In this document: piece after piece, positions 21,095-28,718 of the stretch
How the letters are laid out: each line of letters opens with the position of its first letter
Numbering within the stretch: position 1 is the stretch's first letter
DNA from: Mesorhizobium qingshengii
Lineage (GTDB): Bacteria > Pseudomonadota > Alphaproteobacteria > Rhizobiales > Rhizobiaceae
Reading direction: 5' to 3'
Length of the DNA: 64,000 nucleotides
NCBI RefSeq assembly: GCF_027563465.1
Contig: NZ_JAPFQA010000003.1
Location: forward strand, 62,001-126,000
The notes under the pieces: model-generated
Database searches by the model: none
What the model was told of the DNA's origin: nothing
Seen by the model: only the letters and a program-made list of their open reading frames with translations
Position numbers and translations under genes: made by a program

Positions 21095-23182
21095 TTACTT
21101 GGCTGGGATGGTCAGCGTCGCGCCAAGCTTAAGCTGGTGGGGCCTTTGGCCCTTGTTGGCCTCATAAATCTGTTTCCACTTCGTCGCGTCGCCATAGGCC
21201 TTCTTGGCCAGATCCCAATAGGTATCGCCGGCGACGATGACATGGCTGCTTTCGGCCGGAGCGGCCTCGGCCGGCTTTGCCGGCTCGGCAGCGGGCGCCG
21301 GAGTCACTGGCGCAGGTGCAGTCTCGGCTGGTTTGGCCGGTTCGGCGGGCGCCGGCGTCGACGGTGCGGTTTCGGCCGGTACGGCCGGCGGCGTGGCGGC
21401 GATATCGCCCGAATTGGCCGGCAGCGCTGGCATCGCCGGTTCGGCCGGCGCGGCTTCAGCTGGCTTTGCCGGTTCTGCAGCCGGAGCTGCTGGAGCCGCC
21501 TCCGCGGGTTTGGCGGGCTCGGCCGGCTTTGCTGGTTCGGCGGCAGGCGCTGCCGGAGCCGCCGCGACGGTCGCGGCGATCTCGGTGATGCGGCCGTCGA
21601 GCTTCGGCGTGTAGGGCCGGTGCGCGCCGAGATAGTCGGCGACGACCTGTTCGAGGCCCGGACCGTAGTCATAGGCGTTCTTGGCCTTCTCGGCGAAAAC
21701 CTTGTAGCCGTCGCCGCCCTGGCGGACATAATTGTTGGTGGCGACGAGATAGTCCTTGTCCGGATTGAGCGGCGTCCAGGCGCCGCCCTCCATGACTTCC
21801 ACCGACTTGACGCGGCCGGCATTGGGCGCGACCGACTTGTCGAAGGAGTATTTCAGGCCGGCGACCTGCGGGAAGCGGCCGGCGCCGTCCTCGATCTGGC
21901 TGAGACCGCTTTCGAGCCCCGCCACCAGGTCCTTGCCGGAAATCTGGAAGGTTGCCAGCGTGTTCTGGAACGGCAGCACGGTCAGCACCTCGCCCATGGT
22001 CACGGTGCCCTTGTCGATCGAGGCGCGCAGGCCGCCGCCATTGGAGATGACGATCTCGACGCCCTGTCCCTTGACGCGGTCGAGGATGGCGTCGGAGACG
22101 AGGTTGCCCATCGCGCATTCACGGGTGCGGCAGCTCTCGCGGCTGCCGTCGATCACGTCGGTGGTCTCGGCCACTTCCTTGTTCTTCAACGCCTCGATCG
22201 GCGCGCCAAGCTCCTTGATGCGGGCCAGCACGGCGGGATCGGGCGTGATCGACTTGTCGAGGTAGATCGGGTCGCCGCTGGCCGATTTGACGACGCCATT
22301 GTCGTCGAACACCACCTTGAACTCGCCGAGATATTTCGAATAGGACGCCGCCTGCACCACCGGCACCTTGTAGCCGTCCGGGTTGTCGACCATCGTCGGG
22401 TAGGGGCCTTCCGCCTTCGGGTCGGTGTTCGACAACAGCGAATGGCTGTGGCCGCCGACGACGACGTCGATGCCCGGGATCCTGGCAATGACATCGCGCT
22501 CGCGCCTGTAGCCGATATGGGTTACGGCGATGATCTTGTTGACGCCCTCGCCCTTCAGTTTCTCGACCTCGGCGGTGATCGACTTGACGTCGTCCTCAAT
22601 GCTGATGTTGGGGCCGGGCGAGGCGAGTTCCGGCGTGTCGTTGGTGACGGCGCCGATGATGCCGATCTTCTGGCCACCGACCTCGACGACGATCGACGGC
22701 TTGACGCGGTCGCCGAGCTTGGACTGCGCGTTGGCCTTCACATTGGCGCCGAGCACCGGAAACTTGATCATGTCGAGGAACGGCGCCAGCGCCGTTTCGC
22801 CGTCATCGAACTCGTGGTTGCCGAGCGCCATGGCGTCGAACCTCATCTCGTTGAGGAACTCGCCTTCGACCTTGCCCTTGTAGGTCGTGTAGAACAGGGA
22901 CCCCTGGAAATTGTCGCCGGCGCTGAGCAGCAGCAGGTTCTGGCCTTCGAGCTTCTTGCGTTCCTGGGCGATCGCGGTGATCAGCCGGCCCGCGCCGCCG
23001 ATGCATTCGCCCTTGGTCTCCTCCTCGGCCGAGCAGGTCGACTCGTATTTGTTGTTGCCTTCGATGCGGCTGTGCCAGTCGTTGATGTGCAGGATGTTCA
23101 GTGTGTAGTCGGCAAAGGATGCGCCAGCCGACAGGCCGAGCGTGGAGGCAGAAAGGGCGGCAATGGCAGCAAGTTTCTTCAT
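21095..23182 (-). CDS. Periplasmic 5'-nucleotidase/UDP-sugar hydrolase (UshA-like) fused to a LysM domain
   Basis: 695 residues. The signal peptide is residues 1-24 (ending ASFA). The metallophosphatase domain (about 27-330) shows all metal-site motifs: LHINDWH, SAGDNFQG, LGNHEFDDG and VVGGHSHS. The C-terminal 5'-nucleotidase domain (about 350-525) has the substrate-binding NGGGLRASIDKG. Then comes a roughly 110-residue linker of PAEPAKPAEAAPA-type repeats, and a LysM domain at the end (VAGDTYWDLAKKAYGDATKW) that should bind peptidoglycan. It hydrolyses extracellular nucleotides to nucleosides for uptake. The LysM fusion is not part of enterobacterial UshA and suggests the enzyme is tethered to the wall. 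A terminator follows. Confidence 0.93.
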   Translation of the reverse strand: MKKLAAIAALSASTLGLSAGASFADYTLNILHINDWHSRIEGNNKYESTCSAEEETKGECIGGAGRLITAIAQERKKLEGQNLLLLSAGDNFQGSLFYTTYKGKVEGEFLNEMRFDAMALGNHEFDDGETALAPFLDMIKFPVLGANVKANAQSKLGDRVKPSIVVEVGGQKIGIIGAVTNDTPELASPGPNISIEDDVKSITAEVEKLKGEGVNKIIAVTHIGYRRERDVIARIPGIDVVVGGHSHSLLSNTDPKAEGPYPTMVDNPDGYKVPVVQAASYSKYLGEFKVVFDDNGVVKSASGDPIYLDKSITPDPAVLARIKELGAPIEALKNKEVAETTDVIDGSRESCRTRECAMGNLVSDAILDRVKGQGVEIVISNGGGLRASIDKGTVTMGEVLTVLPFQNTLATFQISGKDLVAGLESGLSQIEDGAGRFPQVAGLKYSFDKSVAPNAGRVKSVEVMEGGAWTPLNPDKDYLVATNNYVRQGGDGYKVFAEKAKNAYDYGPGLEQVVADYLGAHRPYTPKLDGRITEIAATVAAAPAAPAAEPAKPAEPAKPAEAAPAAPAAEPAKPAEAAPAEPAMPALPANSGDIAATPPAVPAETAPSTPAPAEPAKPAETAPAPVTPAPAAEPAKPAEAAPAESSHVIVAGDTYWDLAKKAYGDATKWKQIYEANKGQRPHQLKLGATLTIPAK
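21236..21567 (-). repeat. Degenerate Ala-Pro-Lys-Glu coding repeats (linker of the 5'-nucleotidase)
   Basis: About 330 bases of related short units encode tandem variants of AEPAKPAEAAPA between the nucleotidase and LysM domains. Unit number is likely to vary between strains through slippage or recombination. The product would be an extended, flexible spacer. Confidence 0.8.
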
Positions 23183-23317
23183 CTTCGTCTCCCGGAAAGC
23201 TGATCAGAGGCGTTTAACGCTCTTGCCAGACTGGAACATGACAGCCGGCATTTTCCGACATGTTCCCATCGCGTTCCGGATGACGCAAGCGGAAATCCGG
23301 ATGCGCTTTGCCGGCAT

Positions 23318-23348
23318 AAAAAAGGACGGCGGCCATCGGCCGCCGTCC
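23318..23348 (-). terminator. Rho-independent terminator of the Omp10-like gene
   Basis: GGACGGCGGCC (23324-23334), loop ATC, GGCCGCCGTCC (23338-23348). On the minus strand the 11-bp stem is followed by a run of six T. It lies 24 bases after the lipoprotein stop. Confidence 0.93.
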
Positions 23349-23371
23349 TGCGCAGGAATGGATGCGCTGGT

Positions 23372-23749
23372 TCAGGTGCGCCGTGTCAGCACGAAATTCT
23401 GGCCCGAGGCGCTGGTGCAGTTGAGCTGGCTTGTCGAAACCATCAGGCAGTTGAAGCTGACCGGCGTCTGGCGGATCAGCGAGGTGCCGTTGATCTGCAC
23501 CGAAGTGGCACCGGTCATCGTGTAGCTGCCGTCGGCGAGCTTCTGGCCTGTGTCGGTGGCGACTGTCGTAAAGGTACCGCCGGTGAAGGTCGAAAGGCCG
23601 GTGCCCTTGGCATCGATCCAGGAGCCTTCGACGCCTTTCGGCGCGGCCGCCATCGGCGGCTGATCAGGGCCGCTGGTGGCGCAAGCGGCAAGCATCGTCG
23701 CAAGGGCGCCAGCCATGCTCATCGAAAGAACTTTGCGCGCAATGGTCAT
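23372..23749 (-). CDS. Omp10-like outer-membrane lipoprotein (protease-inhibitor-like fold)
   Basis: A 125-residue lipoprotein. The signal peptide ends in the lipobox LAAC, so the mature protein begins at Cys22. The body (PKGVEGSWIDAKG, TFTTVATDTGQKLADGSY, VNCTS-like SQLNCTSASGQNFVLTRR at the end) follows the pattern of Brucella Omp10, including the repeated W-D, the central G-x-F-T-T-x-x-T-D-T stretch and the terminal L-T-R-R. These are small beta-rich outer-membrane lipoproteins related to the AprI/Inh fold; the function is unknown, possibly surface protection. The start at 23749 is set by the lipoprotein signal and a good AGGAGAGGA ribosome site; the frame is open further upstream through a palindromic element. 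Confidence 0.85.
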   Translation of the reverse strand: MTIARKVLSMSMAGALATMLAACATSGPDQPPMAAAPKGVEGSWIDAKGTGLSTFTGGTFTTVATDTGQKLADGSYTMTGATSVQINGTSLIRQTPVSFNCLMVSTSQLNCTSASGQNFVLTRRT

Positions 23750-23767
23750 ATGAAAATCCTCTCCTCT

Positions 23768-23908
23768 CGCATCGGCCCGAAAATCGGAATCGATTTTCGG
23801 GAAGCCCCGATGCGTGCATCCAAGTTTCGAGAGCGTACCTTGTGCGTCCAAATGGACGCACGTCGCTCTCGTCCGCATCCCTTCAATCGCCCGATTTCCG
23901 GGCGATTG
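23768..23908. repeat. Composite palindromic element: three consecutive hairpins
   Basis: Between the Omp10-like gene and the homospermidine synthase gene are (1) CCCGAAAATCG/CGATTTTCGGG (23776-23786, 23791-23801) nested in CGCATCGG/CCGATGCG (23768-23775, 23807-23814); (2) GTGCGTCCA/TGGACGCAC (23842-23850, 23853-23861) nested in CGAGAGC/GCTCTCG (23828-23834, 23865-23871); (3) CAATCGCCCG/CGGGCGATTG (23884-23893, 23899-23908). All stems are perfect. It resembles the RIME/REP-like intergenic repeats of rhizobia. Confidence 0.85.
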
Positions 23909-23937
23909 CAAGGCAGGGAGATATGCTCCGCAGGGTG

Positions 23938-25383
23938 CTATCGAACGAGGATGTTGCGGAATTGCCACGGGTCGTTCCGGTCGAGGTCTTCCGGGAACAG
24001 GCCGGGGCGGTTATCGAGCGGCGTCCAGTCGGTGTAGTGGCCCTCGATCGGCCCGAGATACTGGGACTGCACTTCCAGGCAGCGCCTGTAGTCCATCTCG
24101 TCGGCCTCGACGATGCCGGCCTGCGGGTTTTCCAATGCCCAGACCATGCCGGCAAGAACCGCCGAGGTGACCTGCATGCCTGTGGCGTTCTGGTAGGGCG
24201 CCAGCTTGCGCGCCTCGGCGAGCGAGAGATGCGAGCCGTACCAGTAGGCATTCTTGTCGTGGCCGTAGAGCAGCACGCCGAGTTCGTCGACGCCGTCGAC
24301 CAGTTCATTCTCGTCGAGCACGTGGTGTACCGGCTGAGCCTTGCCGGCGGCGCCGAACATCTCGTGTAGCGACAGCACCGCGTCATTGCAGGGATGGTAG
24401 GCATAATGACAGGTCGGGCGGTAATGCACCTTGCCCTTCTTGCCGCGCACGGTGAAGAAATCGGCGATCGAGATCGCCTCGTTGTGCGTCACCAGGAAGC
24501 CGTATTGCGGGCCGGGCGTCGGGCACCATGAGCGCACGCGCGTGTTGGCGCCGGGCTGTTCCAGATAGATCGCGGCCTTGGAGCCATGCTTGTGCTTCTT
24601 GGCGTTCTTCGGCATCCACTTCTCATGCGTGCCCCAGCCGAGCTCGGCGGGCTGAAGGCCCTCGGAGATGAAGCCCTCGACCGACCATGTGTTCCAGAAC
24701 ACATTCATCGGCTTCGGCTTCTTGGCGCGCTGGGTGTCGCGCTCGGCGATGTGGATGCCCTTGACGCCGGCCTTCTTCATCAGCCTGGCCCAGCCCTCGC
24801 GATCTTCCTGCGCGGGTTCTGAAAATTCGAGGCCAAGATCGGTGGCGAGGTTGACCAGGGCCTGCTTGACGAACCACGAGACCATGCCTGGATTGGCGCC
24901 GCAGGTCGAGACCGCCGTCGCGCCGCCGGGCTTGTCGTGCTTTTCCTTGATCAGCGCCTCGCGCAGCGCATAGTTGGTGCGGCTGGCATTGTCGGCATTG
25001 GCATCGAAATAGAAACCAAGCCATGGCTCGACGACGGTGTCGATGTAGAGCACACCGAGCTTGCGGCAGAGCCGCATCAGATCCACCGAGCCGGTATCGA
25101 CCGACAGGTTGATGCAAAAGCCCTGGCCGCCACCATTGGTCAGAAGCGGCGTGAGCAGCTTCTTGTAGTTCTTCTCGGTCACTGCTTCCTGAACGAAGGC
25201 GATGCCGCGCTCGTCGAGCAGCTTGCGGTCGGTGTCGCGCGGGTCGATGACCGTCATGCGCGACTTGTCGAACTTGAAATGGCGTTCGATCAGCGGCAGC
25301 GTTCCCCGGCCGATCGAACCAAAGCCGATCATCACGACAGGGCCGGTGATCTCACCGTAAACGGGCCAGTTTTCAGTCGCCAT
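23938..25383 (-). CDS. hss: Homospermidine synthase
   Basis: A 481-residue NAD-dependent enzyme that joins putrescine units (or spermidine and putrescine) into sym-homospermidine, a typical rhizobial polyamine. The Rossmann motif GFGSIGRGTLP is at about residues 20-30. Family landmarks include VIDPRDTDRKLL, STCGANPGMVSWFVKQAL and the C-terminal WTPLDNRPGLFPED. It belongs to the saccharopine dehydrogenase-like fold and is cytoplasmic. The start at 25383 (MATENWPVYG) fits the family length and has GGAG 11 bases upstream; the frame is open back to 25461. A hairpin (CCGGGC/GCCCGG, 25436-25454) lies in the leader. Ornithine decarboxylase, which makes its substrate, is elsewhere in this window. Confidence 0.95.
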   Translation of the reverse strand: MATENWPVYGEITGPVVMIGFGSIGRGTLPLIERHFKFDKSRMTVIDPRDTDRKLLDERGIAFVQEAVTEKNYKKLLTPLLTNGGGQGFCINLSVDTGSVDLMRLCRKLGVLYIDTVVEPWLGFYFDANADNASRTNYALREALIKEKHDKPGGATAVSTCGANPGMVSWFVKQALVNLATDLGLEFSEPAQEDREGWARLMKKAGVKGIHIAERDTQRAKKPKPMNVFWNTWSVEGFISEGLQPAELGWGTHEKWMPKNAKKHKHGSKAAIYLEQPGANTRVRSWCPTPGPQYGFLVTHNEAISIADFFTVRGKKGKVHYRPTCHYAYHPCNDAVLSLHEMFGAAGKAQPVHHVLDENELVDGVDELGVLLYGHDKNAYWYGSHLSLAEARKLAPYQNATGMQVTSAVLAGMVWALENPQAGIVEADEMDYRRCLEVQSQYLGPIEGHYTDWTPLDNRPGLFPEDLDRNDPWQFRNILVR

Positions 25384-25513
25384 TTTATCGAACACTCCTT
25401 CAAAACCCAGGAAACCGGGGAAAACACGCGCGAAACCGGGCATTTCTTGCCCGGCGGCCATGCGCTACATCACAGATCATTGTCACAAACCAGCGAAAAG
25501 CGCCAACCAGCGG

Positions 25514-26452
25514 CTACGTGTCATTGGCCATGTGGTTAAGGACGACAACCAGCCGGTCGCGGTCTGATGTCAGGCCCTTGTAGTCGAGCTGGGCGAGATC
25601 GAGGGCTTCGAGCTGGGCCGCGAAAGACGCCGCGAGCTTCCCCCGATCCGGGTGCCGCGCCATCACCGCCAGGGGATCGAGATGGATGCGGATGGTGAAC
25701 AGGATGTCGCGCGATGCCGGCAGCTTCCTCAGAGTCTGCCGCTCGACCCGGATGAAGGCATGCGCGTCGATGTCGCCATCCGGAAACCGCGACGGGCGGT
25801 TGGTGGCGCGGTCGATGCGCTGCAGGTCGGAGAGCGGATGGTAGAGCGCGTTATCGGACTGGATCGACCAGTTGTAGCGCTCGACGGCCTGGCCCTGGAG
25901 GCCGTCGAACATGCGGTTGATCAGCTCGGCGGGCCTTGTGCCCGGACCGAAACCCGGCACCGGCGCATGGATATCCTGCAGCGGCCGGCCGAATTTCTCG
26001 ACCAGCGACCAGGAAGAGGGAAAGCACAGCGAGCCGGCGACAAGCCGCCAGCCTTTGTCGTCGCGGCGCATCAGGATCAGATCTTCCTGGATGAGCAGCG
26101 AGGCCGCGACAAGCGGGGCGCCATCGAGACCGGAAGGGGCGGTGAAACGGCTCGCCGCACCCACTGCCTCGATGCCCGAACCGGTGCTCCGATAGGTGTC
26201 TGGGAACTTCTCCCGTAAATGTGTGCCGAGCAGGTCGAGCACTTCCTGCTGGGCATCTCGCGTGCCGTCCTCCTCGACGAAAACCCGCTCGGGGATCTCA
26301 GCATAGAGCCGGCGCTTCTCGGCGAGATACGGCAGCAGATGGTCGTCGACCTCGATCCAGTCCGCCGGATCGAGCGGCTTCAGCCCGATGGTGAAGAGTT
26401 TCGACGAGCCGTCATAGGGCGTATGGGTGGGCAGGATCTCGGCCAAGCTCAT
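25514..26452 (-). CDS. DUF3445 protein (heme-dependent oxidative N-demethylase alpha-like)
   Basis: 312 residues. It matches DUF3445, whose best studied members are the alpha subunit of heme-dependent oxidative N-demethylase acting on dimethylamine. Conserved parts seen are QEDLILMRRDDKGWRLVAG, LCFPSSWSLVEKFGRPL and IHAPVPGF, and the R-W-N/Y-N-W-S-I-like element RYNWSIQSDNALYHP. It is soluble with no signal. The partner subunits of the demethylase are not nearby, so it may act alone on another substrate. The start ATG at 26452 overlaps the stop of the YciI gene (ATGA), so the two are translationally coupled. Confidence 0.82.
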   Translation of the reverse strand: MSLAEILPTHTPYDGSSKLFTIGLKPLDPADWIEVDDHLLPYLAEKRRLYAEIPERVFVEEDGTRDAQQEVLDLLGTHLREKFPDTYRSTGSGIEAVGAASRFTAPSGLDGAPLVAASLLIQEDLILMRRDDKGWRLVAGSLCFPSSWSLVEKFGRPLQDIHAPVPGFGPGTRPAELINRMFDGLQGQAVERYNWSIQSDNALYHPLSDLQRIDRATNRPSRFPDGDIDAHAFIRVERQTLRKLPASRDILFTIRIHLDPLAVMARHPDRGKLAASFAAQLEALDLAQLDYKGLTSDRDRLVVVLNHMANDT

Positions 26453-26736
26453 GCTTCCCTGAAAGAGTCGAGCCCGGTCGCGGTCATCCTCGCCGTGAAT
26501 TCGGTGACATCGTATTCGGCCGCGCCTGCCTTGGCGAAAGGGTCGGCGGCCAAGCTGGCATCAAGCACGTCGCGAGAGCCGCGCGCGATGATGATGCCGC
26601 CGGTGCGCGGTTTCTTCGGCCCGGAGGCGACGAAGATACCTTCCGCATAGCAGGCCTTCAGCCATTCGACATGCGCCGCCTGTAAGCGGTCGATCTCGGT
26701 CAGCGGCACCTTGTAGTTCAGCGAAACGATGAACAT
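26449..26736 (-). CDS. YciI family protein
   Basis: A 95-residue ferredoxin-like alpha/beta barrel protein, the standard YciI size. It starts MFIVSLNYKVPLTEIDRL and carries the family's ASGPKKPRTGGIIIA segment (the G-P-x-x-x-x-x-G-x-x-I pattern) and conserved His24 (AAHVEWLKACY). The catalytic role of the family is uncertain; some members act as small hydrolases or dimeric binding proteins. It forms a two-gene operon with DUF3445 through a four-base overlap. Confidence 0.87.
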   Translation of the reverse strand: MFIVSLNYKVPLTEIDRLQAAHVEWLKACYAEGIFVASGPKKPRTGGIIIARGSRDVLDASLAADPFAKAGAAEYDVTEFTARMTATGLDSFREA

Positions 26737-26778
26737 GGCATTCTCCCAGACACGTTTGGCCCTCTGACAAGCTGGCTC

Positions 26779-27441
26779 TCAGGCAAGTCTCGCGGGGATC
26801 AGTCCGCGCAGCGAGTTGCCAACGAACAGCGCCTTGGCGGATTGCAGATCAGCCAGGCTGTATATCGCTTCGCGTGCGCGGCCTTCATCCAGAAGCTCCG
26901 CGCGCAATACACCAGGCAGCAGGCCGCAGTCGAGCCGGGGCGTCGCCAGCATGCCGTCGCCAAGATCGGCGAAGACGTTGGTGATGGTGCCTTCGCAGAT
27001 TTCGCCGCGTTCATTGGCCAGCAGCACCTCGTCGGCCTGGGTGATAAGATATTCGGCGCGGGCGTGGCTGTAGACCTGCCGCCGGCTGGTCTTGTGGCGC
27101 AGCAGCATGTCGTGCGAATCGAGCCTTGTCCGCGCCAGCCGCAGCACCCAGACCTTGTCGGCGGCGAGCCGTTCATAGGGCTGCGCGGAGGCGGACACCT
27201 CGCCGTGGCGCGACAGGACGAGGCGCGTGCGCAGCGCAATGCCGGACCGGTTCACCGCGCTGCTCAGGGCCTCGCCGACCTTGCCCGGATCATGGAGGAA
27301 GCCCAATTCCGCCGCCGACCCGTAGAGACGCGCCAGATGGCGCTCGAACCGCAGGAAACCCGAGCCGGGTTCCCAACGCATGGTCTCGATCAGGTCGAAA
27401 TTGGCGGCGTTCCCGTCGCGAAGCGCGCTTTCAAGAGACAC
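26779..27441 (-). CDS. pabC: Class IV aminotransferase, probable 4-amino-4-deoxychorismate lyase
   Basis: 220 residues. PLP fold-type IV: the Schiff-base Lys is in RHKTSRRQVY, with downstream marks NERGEICEGTITNVF and LDCGLLPGVLR. The activity suggested by context is release of pyruvate from aminodeoxychorismate to give p-aminobenzoate for folate. It is shorter than E. coli PabC (269), as in other rhizobial proteins of this kind. The GTG at 27441 is chosen because AGGAGGAG lies just upstream. This start is inside the end of pabB, giving a 52-base overlap, so translation is probably coupled. A branched-chain or D-amino-acid transaminase is less likely given the neighbour. Confidence 0.82.
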   Translation of the reverse strand: MSLESALRDGNAANFDLIETMRWEPGSGFLRFERHLARLYGSAAELGFLHDPGKVGEALSSAVNRSGIALRTRLVLSRHGEVSASAQPYERLAADKVWVLRLARTRLDSHDMLLRHKTSRRQVYSHARAEYLITQADEVLLANERGEICEGTITNVFADLGDGMLATPRLDCGLLPGVLRAELLDEGRAREAIYSLADLQSAKALFVGNSLRGLIPARLA

Positions 27442-28535
27442 TCCTGATACTCCTCCTGCGCCGTCGAATCGAAGACGATGCCGCCACCGACATTGTAGAC
27501 GGCCTCGCCGCTGGAAAAGAGCGAGATGGTGCGGATCGCCACGGAAAAGCGCATCGTGCCGCCGGGCGCGATCCAGCCGATGGCGCCGCAATAGACGTCG
27601 CGCGGCGTCCCCTCCAGGTCGTGCAGGATCTCCATGGCGCGGATCTTTGGCGCACCGGTGATCGAGCCGCAAGGAAACAGCGCCGCGAGGAGCTGGCGGA
27701 TGGTGAGGCCCGGCAGCAGTCTCGCCCTGACGTCGCTCACCATCTGGTGGACGGTCGGATAGGTTTCGATGCGGAACAGCGCCGGCACCTCCAGCGTGCC
27801 GACCTCGCTGATCAGCGAGATATCGTTGCGCAGCAGATCGACGATCATCCGGTTCTCGGCCTGGTTCTTCTCGTCGTTACGCAGGAAGATCTTCTGCCGT
27901 TCGTCCTCGGCTTTGGTCGCGCCACGCGGCGCCGTGCCTTTCATCGGATGCGTCTCGATCATGCCTTCGGCGTCGATCTCGAAGAACAGCTCCGGCGAAC
28001 GCGACAGCACGATGGGCTCGCCGAGCGCGACCAGCGCGCCATACTTCACCGGCTGGCGTTCTGTCAGCGCGTCGAAGGCGGCCAGCGGGTCGCCCGACCA
28101 TTGCGCATGCACCGGAAAGGTTAGATTGCCCTGGTAGCAATCGCCTTGCCTGATGTGCCGGTGCAGCCGCGCGAAGCGCTTTTCGTAATCCTCGAACGAC
28201 CAGGTTGCGCGGGCATCGAAGATCGGGCCGTTGGTCGCCGCAGCATTGCGGGGCGGCACCGCCTGTTCGACCGGCGTATCGAAGACACCCAGGCAGACAA
28301 GAGGCGCTCGGCGTCCGTCCGGCAGCAGGGGAACGAGCTTTGGTTCAAGCAGGTATCCCGCCTCGTAGGAAAAATAGCCGGCCAGCCATTTGCCGGCGTC
28401 GTGCGCGGCTTGTGCCGCCGCCAGCGCCGGCCCGAAATCCTTTGCCTCATGCGCCACGATGATTTCGGCCGGCCGGTCGAAAACGAGCTCGCGCGCGCTT
28501 TCGTCGTTGCGGAAAATTGCGGCGGGCAGGGACAT
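27390..28535 (-). CDS. pabB: Aminodeoxychorismate synthase component I
   Basis: A 381-residue chorismate-utilising enzyme that, with a PabA amidotransferase, forms 4-amino-4-deoxychorismate for folate. Motifs of the family are present: RHIRQGDCYQGNLTFPV, SRSPELFFEID, HPMKGTAPRG, DLLRNDISLI, FPCGSITGAPK (with the Lys specific to PabB-type enzymes) and YCGAIGWIAPGG near the end. The N-terminal substrate-independent domain is short, typical of alphaproteobacterial PabB. The 3' end overlaps the start of pabC. Confidence 0.93.
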   Translation of the reverse strand: MSLPAAIFRNDESARELVFDRPAEIIVAHEAKDFGPALAAAQAAHDAGKWLAGYFSYEAGYLLEPKLVPLLPDGRRAPLVCLGVFDTPVEQAVPPRNAAATNGPIFDARATWSFEDYEKRFARLHRHIRQGDCYQGNLTFPVHAQWSGDPLAAFDALTERQPVKYGALVALGEPIVLSRSPELFFEIDAEGMIETHPMKGTAPRGATKAEDERQKIFLRNDEKNQAENRMIVDLLRNDISLISEVGTLEVPALFRIETYPTVHQMVSDVRARLLPGLTIRQLLAALFPCGSITGAPKIRAMEILHDLEGTPRDVYCGAIGWIAPGGTMRFSVAIRTISLFSSGEAVYNVGGGIVFDSTAQEEYQECLLKARFATGTPPIST

Positions 28536-28661
28536 GGGACTCGGATGCTGCGGTCTATGAAGCCATCGACCGCTCTATATGGGGGGCCGCCCACGCGCAA
28601 TCGAGGGAACGGCAGCCTCTCCCTCAAAGCCGACCTCTGGGCCGGCCTCGCGGCCAAAAGC

Positions 28662-28691
28662 AAACCGGCGGCGCCATGGTCGCGCCGCCGG
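28662..28691 (-). terminator. Probable terminator after the HhH membrane protein gene
   Basis: CCGGCGGCGC (28665-28674) pairs perfectly with GCGCCGCCGG (28682-28691); on the minus strand it is followed by TTTGCTTTT. It lies 27 bases after the stop at 28719. Confidence 0.7.
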
Positions 28692-28718
28692 CCGCAGTCG
28701 TTGGAGCCTGCCAACCGC

